A DNA stretch of 64,000 nucleotides from Roseiconus nitratireducens. GTDB lineage: Bacteria; Planctomycetota; Planctomycetia; Pirellulales; Pirellulaceae. This document shows positions 59,544 to 64,000 of this stretch, in pieces. Where the stretch lies: positions 62,001-126,000 of the forward strand of contig NZ_VWOX01000004.1 of the NCBI RefSeq assembly GCF_008629675.1, in the 5' to 3' direction. The notes under the pieces are model-generated. The model ran no database searches. It saw nothing but the letters and a program-made list of their open reading frames with translations, and was not told the DNA's origin. Every line of letters starts with the position of its first letter. The first letter of the stretch is position 1. The translations under genes and the position numbers were made by a program.

Positions 59544-61799
59544 TCAGTCGCGGTAGCGGCGACCGCCACCACCACCACCACCGCTGCCACCACGACGACG
59601 GCCACTGCCGCCGCGTCGACGCGGGCGGTCGCCATCGTCACCGTCGTCACCACCGCGGTCGTCCCCGCGTTCGGCAACCATCGCCGCGATTTCGTCTTCT
59701 TCGCCGAGCTCCTCGAGCGCCTGACGTCGGCTCAGCTTCACGCGGTCGTGTTCATCAACGTCGATGACCAGCACTTTCATCGCGTCGCCGACGCGAACCA
59801 CCTTGTCGATGCTGCTGATGTAGCCACTGCTCAACTCGCTGATGTGGCACAGACCGTCGCGGCCGGGAAGGATTTCGACGAACGCGCCGAAATCCTTGAT
59901 GCTGCTGACGATCCCGTCGTAGATCTTGCCGATCTGAACGGTCGCGGTGCAAGCTTCGACCTGCTTCATCGCTTCCGCCGCCGACTCCTTGTCGTTGCCG
60001 GCGACCAACACGGTGCCGTCGTCGTCGACCTCGATCACGCATCCGGTCGCTTCCTGGATGCCGCGGATGTTCTTGCCACCCGGTCCGATCAGGGCACCGA
60101 TCTTGTCGGGCGAAATACGGGTCCGCAACAGGCGAGGTGCGGTGGGAGCCGTTTCGCGACGTGGACGCGGGATGGTCGTCAACATCTTCCGCAAGATCTC
60201 GATCCGTGCTTCCCGCGATTGCTTCAGGGTGGCGCGGATGATCTCTTCACTGATTCCGTTGATCTTCAGGTCCAACTGAATCCCGGTGATCCCGTTCTGG
60301 GTTCCGGCGATTTTGAAGTCCATGTCCCCGAAGTGATCTTCGGTTCCCAGGATGTCGGTCAACAGGATGTAGTCGTCGGTCGAATTCCGGACCAAACCGA
60401 CCGAGATCCCCGCGACGGGATTGCTGATCGGAACGCCGGACGCCATCAGACCCAACGTGGCACCGCAGACCGACGCCATCGAACTGCTGCCGTTGGATTC
60501 GGTGATGTCGCTGATCACGCGGATCGTGTACGGGAAGTCTTCGGCCGCGGGCAACACCGGCGCCACGCTCCGTTCGGCAAGACAGCCGTGGCCGATCTCA
60601 CGACGTCCCGGACCCCGAATCGGACGGCATTCACCGACCGAGAAGGACGGGAAGTTGTAGTCCAGCATGAACTTCTTGCTGTATTCCTCATGCAACCCGT
60701 CGACGCGTTGCTCGTCCCGCGCCGTTCCCAGCGCCACCGTGACGAGGGCCTGGGTTTCACCGCGTTGGAACAAGGCCGAACCGTGGACACGCGGCAGCAA
60801 GTCGGTTTCGCAGTGGATTTGACGCAGGCTGGTCGCATCGCGTCCGTCGGGACGGGTGCCAGCGACGATCAAGTCACGTGCCACCTTCTTTTCCAGATCG
60901 TGCCAGACCGTCTTGAAGCGTTTGGTGCAAATCGCGCCCTCGGCTTCCGGATCCGGAATCATTTCGCCCATGGCGCGATCGCGGAGTGCGCCGACGGCTT
61001 CGGCACGGTCTTGCTTGCCGGGCGTTTGCATCGCCGACTTGAAGTCTTCGTAGTAGCTTGCCGAAAGCTTGTCCAACAAGCCGTCATCTTCCGGCGCGGT
61101 GAACTCCATCTTTTGCGGATTGACCTTCTGGTACAGCTCGTCCTGAAGATCGATCACTTCGCGAATGATGCCGTGGGCGAACTGGATCGCCTCCATCATT
61201 TGGTCTTCCGGCATTTCGTTGGCGAATCCTTCGATCATCGCCACTTGCTCACGCGAACCGCTGACGATCATGTCCAGTTCGCTTGCTTCCAACTCGGAGT
61301 TGGTCGGGAAAGCGATCAGTTCGCCATCGACTTTGCCCACGCGAACCGATGCGATCGGTCCCAGGAAGGGCAGGGAACTGACGTGCAGGGCGGCACCCGC
61401 ACCGTTCATCGCCAGCACGTCGCCATCATTCTCCTGGTCGCTGGCGACGACAAATGCTTGGACTTGCACTTCGTCCATGAATCCGTCCGGCCACAGCGGG
61501 CGGATCGGCCGGTCCATCAATCGTGAACTGAGAACCTCTTTAGTCGACGGACGCCCCTCGCGTTTCAAGAACCCACCGGGAAATTTGCCCGCGGCGGCGA
61601 ATCGCTCGCGGTAGTCACACATCAATGGGAAAAAATCAATTCCCGGACGCGGATCGCTGCTAGCCGCAGCGACCAGCACAACGGTTTCGCCGTACTGAAC
61701 CAAGACGGCACCGGCGGCTTGTTTAGCCAATTGGCCGGTTTCGAACGACAACACTTGTCGCCCGATCTTCTTTTCGACGCGAATCTTATTCACAGTCAC
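59544..61799 (-). CDS. pnp: Polyribonucleotide nucleotidyltransferase (PNPase)
   Basis: Phosphorolytic 3'-5' exoribonuclease of the degradosome, about 751 residues. Two RNase PH domains: FETGQLAKQAAGAVLVQYGETVVLV to PSTKEVLSSRLMDRPIRPLWP, and DGRDATSLRQIHCETDLLPRVHGSALFQRGETQALV through SDITESNGSSSMASVCG and DHFGDMDFKIAG, with the catalytic Asp residues. A KH domain (RISPDKIGALIGPGGKNIRG) and an S1 domain (GKIYDGIVSSIKDFGAFVEILPGRDGLCHISE) follow, then an Arg/Gly/Asp-rich tail. The start is a GTG: 61799 has AAGG seven bases upstream; GTG 61793 and TTG 61817 are alternatives. rpsO lies upstream, the classical order. Confidence 0.96.
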   Translation of the reverse strand: MTVNKIRVEKKIGRQVLSFETGQLAKQAAGAVLVQYGETVVLVAAASSDPRPGIDFFPLMCDYRERFAAAGKFPGGFLKREGRPSTKEVLSSRLMDRPIRPLWPDGFMDEVQVQAFVVASDQENDGDVLAMNGAGAALHVSSLPFLGPIASVRVGKVDGELIAFPTNSELEASELDMIVSGSREQVAMIEGFANEMPEDQMMEAIQFAHGIIREVIDLQDELYQKVNPQKMEFTAPEDDGLLDKLSASYYEDFKSAMQTPGKQDRAEAVGALRDRAMGEMIPDPEAEGAICTKRFKTVWHDLEKKVARDLIVAGTRPDGRDATSLRQIHCETDLLPRVHGSALFQRGETQALVTVALGTARDEQRVDGLHEEYSKKFMLDYNFPSFSVGECRPIRGPGRREIGHGCLAERSVAPVLPAAEDFPYTIRVISDITESNGSSSMASVCGATLGLMASGVPISNPVAGISVGLVRNSTDDYILLTDILGTEDHFGDMDFKIAGTQNGITGIQLDLKINGISEEIIRATLKQSREARIEILRKMLTTIPRPRRETAPTAPRLLRTRISPDKIGALIGPGGKNIRGIQEATGCVIEVDDDGTVLVAGNDKESAAEAMKQVEACTATVQIGKIYDGIVSSIKDFGAFVEILPGRDGLCHISELSSGYISSIDKVVRVGDAMKVLVIDVDEHDRVKLSRRQALEELGEEDEIAAMVAERGDDRGGDDGDDGDRPRRRGGSGRRRGGSGGGGGGGRRYRD

Positions 61800-62391
61800 T
61801 TTTCTACCTTCTTTCAACCTACAAACAACAAAAGTGCCCCGACGACCGCCGTCCCGATTGACGCGCGATGATCAAAGCAAAACAAGTCAGCCTCGCAAAC
61901 AAAGCTCCGCCGTTGACCTCCCGCACCAAGCAGGACGGTCAGGGCAACGAAGCCGGTTCATGCAGCCGTCACGGAGACTGGACGTGTCGGCCAATGGAAA
62001 ATCATGCAGTCCAACCCTGCTGGTTGGCAGCGAGCATCGCGTCGCACTAGACGCAAGCCAGCCAGATCGCCAACACCCGACGGGAGAACAAGCCGGCGCA
62101 CGGATCGAACGGATGAGCCGCCGAAAGGGATCGGCACCGCCTCGCGTTCATCGCCGCCGATCTCAGTTCCGCCCCGTGGACTGCAACCGAGAAAAAGCAG
62201 GAAGTCTCCCCTGTGGATGGCAGGTGCATCAACCGGGACAGAGGCAGGCACCGACGCCTGCCGAATTCCTCCCGGACTGGAAAAGAGACCGTCCGGGCGT
62301 GATGACAATCGCAAGAGAAGAGGTCTCGTTGTCGCCGCGAGGGCGACTTGCGGCCGAAGCCATCGTCACGCCGTTGCGGCCGAGCTCTGGG
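61800..62391. other. 592-bp rpsO-pnp intergenic leader
   Basis: No gene was found. On the minus strand, shortly after rpsO, a set of nested inverted repeats could fold: GTCGCC/GGCGAC (62331-62347), GAGACC/GGTCTC (62285-62327), and CGTGATGAC/GTCACG-type arms (about 62298-62306 and 62365-62370). In E. coli the rpsO-pnp junction carries RNase III-processed hairpins that autoregulate PNPase; a similar role here is only a suggestion. Confidence 0.4.
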
Positions 62392-62661
62392 CTATTTACG
62401 GATGCCCAATTTTCCGATGATATCAAGATACCGCTGCGGGTCCTCCCCGCGAACGTAATCGAGCAACCGGCGTCGGCGGCTGACCAGCCCCAACAAGCCA
62501 CGTCGCGATGCGAAATCCTTGTTGTGCGTCCGCATGTGCTCGGTCAATCCGTTGATCCGCTCCGTCAAAATCGCAATCTGCACCTCGGGAGATCCGGAAT
62601 CGTTGTCCGAGGAGCCGTGTTCTTTGATCACTTCAGCCTTGCGCTGTTTCGAAATCGTCAT
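62392..62661 (-). CDS. rpsO: 30S ribosomal protein S15
   Basis: Binds 16S rRNA in the platform of the small subunit. The 89-residue length is the family standard: [66 protein letters not shown], and [15 protein letters not shown] 62661 is the only sensible start. It precedes pnp on the same strand. Confidence 0.98.
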   Translation of the reverse strand: MTISKQRKAEVIKEHGSSDNDSGSPEVQIAILTERINGLTEHMRTHNKDFASRRGLLGLVSRRRRLLDYVRGEDPQRYLDIIGKLGIRK

Positions 62662-62858
62662 TCGTACGTACTTAGTTCAAAACCTATTTTGTCGCGTTTA
62701 CCGTCTTACGGTCGCGTAGTTTACCGTCAGCCCCTGATACCGCAACGGCAAAACCGAGCCGGAAAAAGCGGCGATCCGCCCCCCCAATCGCACGCCCCCG
62801 CGTCAGCGAGATACGGGGCAATCCTCTCCCTTCCTTGAAGAGGCCGCGCCGTTCTTGC

Positions 62859-63000
62859 TTCACCCTCCCCTCGGGAGGGTCGCGAAGGAGCTTGCGACGA
62901 CGCGGGGAGGGGGAAAGACGCCATTGATTTCAGCCGGTTCCTAAGGCGCCCTCCCCAAAGGCTCGTGCCTCGCCTTTGACCCTCTCGGAGGGAGGGTAAA
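62859..63000. repeat. Dispersed TIR element, copy 3 (142 bp)
   Basis: Left end TTCACCCTCCCCTCGGGAGG, then GAGCTTGCGACGACGCGGGG; right end CCCAAAGGCTCGTGCCTCGC, then CCTCTCGGAGGGAGGGTAAA. Same orientation as copy 1. The arms carry more changes than copies 1 and 2 and the central 45 bp is different. It lies between cysC and rpsO. The rest of this 422-bp gap (62662-63083) must hold the rpsO promoter; no clear site was identified. Confidence 0.92.
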
Positions 63001-63083
63001 TTTTGAGATCGCAACGCCTGTCGCGGGTCCGATCCACCGTTCGATCCCCAAGAGGGTGGTGCAGCGTGGCCTAAGGCAGGCTC

Positions 63084-63761
63084 CTATCCCAGCACTCCCC
63101 GGTCCGACAGCCACTGCCGGACCTGCCCGGCCAACTCTCCGGCGGACCGGCCGGCCCCGCCGTCCAGGCGGATCTCGGGCTTGGGCGGCGGCTCGTAGGG
63201 GTCGCTGATTCCGGTGAAATTCGCGATCTCTCCGGCCCGGGCTTTTTTGTACAGACCCTTCGGATCACGAGCCTCACAGACCTCCAGCGGGGTGTCGACA
63301 AACACTTCGACAAAATCCTCCGGCCGCCCGGAATCGCTCACGATCTTTCGCACCCGATCGCGATCGCGTTGGTACGGGCTGACAAACGCGGTCAGGGTGA
63401 TCAATCCGGCCGAAGCCATCAGGGCCGCGACACTCCCGATCCGACGAATGTTCTCCTCCCGATCGACGGCCCCAAAACCCAACCCGAACCGCTCGGCAAA
63501 TTCGGCCCCATGCTCCGGCTGCAGCTTGGACGGCGGGGCGCACAGCCCGTGACGGACGTTGTCACCGTCCAGCAAAATGGTCGCTCGACCCTCCCGAGCC
63601 AGCATCACATCCAGCTCGTTGGCGATGGTGCTCTTCCCACAACCGCTCAACCCGGTGAACCAGACGACGCAGCCCAATTGGCCCAGCCGTTGTTCGCGCG
63701 ACCGGCGGTCCACGCTGTGATCGTGCCAGACGATATCGCCGGAAACATCCTTTTCTGACAT
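63084..63761 (-). CDS. cysC: Adenylylsulfate (APS) kinase
   Basis: Phosphorylates APS to PAPS, the sulfate donor for sulfation and for assimilatory reduction. In the 225-residue protein the P-loop GLSGCGKST is at 37-45. [14 protein letters not shown] is the conserved DGD, followed by [30 protein letters not shown] and [40 protein letters not shown]. The family FISPYR motif reads FVSPYQ here. ATG 63761 was chosen over an in-frame start four codons upstream (GTG, 63773). No sulfurylase gene is adjacent. The sulfatase-rich context makes sulfate handling a theme. Confidence 0.96.
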   Translation of the reverse strand: MSEKDVSGDIVWHDHSVDRRSREQRLGQLGCVVWFTGLSGCGKSTIANELDVMLAREGRATILLDGDNVRHGLCAPPSKLQPEHGAEFAERFGLGFGAVDREENIRRIGSVAALMASAGLITLTAFVSPYQRDRDRVRKIVSDSGRPEDFVEVFVDTPLEVCEARDPKGLYKKARAGEIANFTGISDPYEPPPKPEIRLDGGAGRSAGELAGQVRQWLSDRGVLG

Positions 63762-63932
63762 GCGGGGGTCCAAGCGTGAGAGGTTCAGGGAGCGAGTGGG
63801 TCTGAATGAGCGTTGCGTCAGTGTGCCAAGTTAATCGCAAACTCGAAAGCAGGAACCGGTCTAGCCGGCCCCAAACCCAAAGCCTCAACCCGAACCTCCG
63901 AATGCAAACTGCAAGACGCAAAGCCCTGCCAC

Positions 63933-64000
63933 GTCAGCCGTCGCCGGTCAGATCCTCGTCGAACCACTGTTGCCCCAACTCCTGCTGGAACCGGAACAAA
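63933..64000 (-). CDS. C-terminal end of a gene cut by the window edge
   Basis: On the minus strand the last 68 bases read LFRFQQELGQQWFDEDLTGD, then G and TGA at 63935-63933. The composition and the clean stop look like a real protein end, but it is too short to identify. It would be transcribed in the same direction as cysC, 171 bp upstream of it. Confidence 0.45.

Noticed and set aside
59748..61526. 592-codon open frame antisense to pnp
   Set aside because: Shadow of a highly conserved gene; no recognisable domain.
61834..62838. 334-codon plus-strand frame across the pnp leader and rpsO
   Set aside because: Runs antisense through rpsO and has random-looking composition.
63562..63921. Frame upstream of cysC on the minus strand
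   Set aside because: Overlaps cysC in another frame and reads as Arg-rich noise; only the short end at 63933-64000 looks coding.

Overview
The window looks like a chromosome segment from a planctomycete of the Pirellulaceae (Rhodopirellula-like) type. The evidence is the high G+C content, three sulfatases, a long SecA with family-specific insertions, three GroEL paralogues, a tetrahydromethanopterin (H4MPT) cofactor mini-operon, a giant ELW/DGT-repeat protein with dockerin-like ends and an N-terminal LERRHLL-type signature, large low-complexity secreted proteins, and GC-rich hairpin repeats between genes. No rRNA, tRNA, CRISPR array, phage or transposase gene was seen.

Layout. 1-8.5 kb, plus strand: secA (5' end outside the window), waaA, a 132-bp tandem repeat, a sulfatase with an altered active-site motif, a thioredoxin-like protein, a small membrane protein and a histidine phosphatase. 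8.4-10.6 kb, minus strand: three start/stop-overlapping genes (PabA-type amidotransferase, DUF447, beta-RFAP synthase) that together should lead from pABA into H4MPT. 10.7-15.6 kb: fba, an RluB-type pseudouridine synthase, a DUF58 protein and a membrane zinc peptidase. 16.5-18.5 kb: groES-groEL1 ending in a clear terminator. 18.9-22.4 kb: a minus-strand run with a PIG-L deacetylase, a receiver-like protein, a sugar epimerase-like TIM barrel and two conserved hypotheticals. 22.4-30.1 kb: the 1346-residue ELW-repeat protein, a TIGR03032-type protein, an alpha/beta hydrolase, a membrane protein and an isochorismatase-like hydrolase. 30.3-36.6 kb: a minus-strand chaperone cluster, in transcription order groEL3, groES2, groEL2, (terminator), dnaJ, grpE, fmdB-like.

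37.5-39.6 kb holds a Tyr/Pro/Ser-rich secreted protein. From about 39.7 to 49.2 kb lies the most accessory-looking region: a frameshifted DUF1254 remnant, a YiaW/small coiled-coil/YiaV-type membrane module with lower G+C, a large arylsulfatase, an intact DUF1254/DUF1214 protein, a second arylsulfatase, a divergent AraC-type regulator and an amidohydrolase pseudogene with an in-frame TGA. This looks like a mobile or decaying sulfated-substrate locus. 49.7-64 kb returns to ordinary content: a PL11 rhamnogalacturonan lyase, PolX, a lactonase-fold protein, a DUF11 repeat protein, a lipase-like hydrolase, pnp, rpsO, cysC, and the last codons of one more gene.

Three near-identical elements of about 145 bp with terminal inverted repeats are scattered at 11.8, 18.7 and 62.9 kb and behave like a small non-autonomous repeat family. 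All functions are inferred from sequence motifs and remembered family features; no database search was run.
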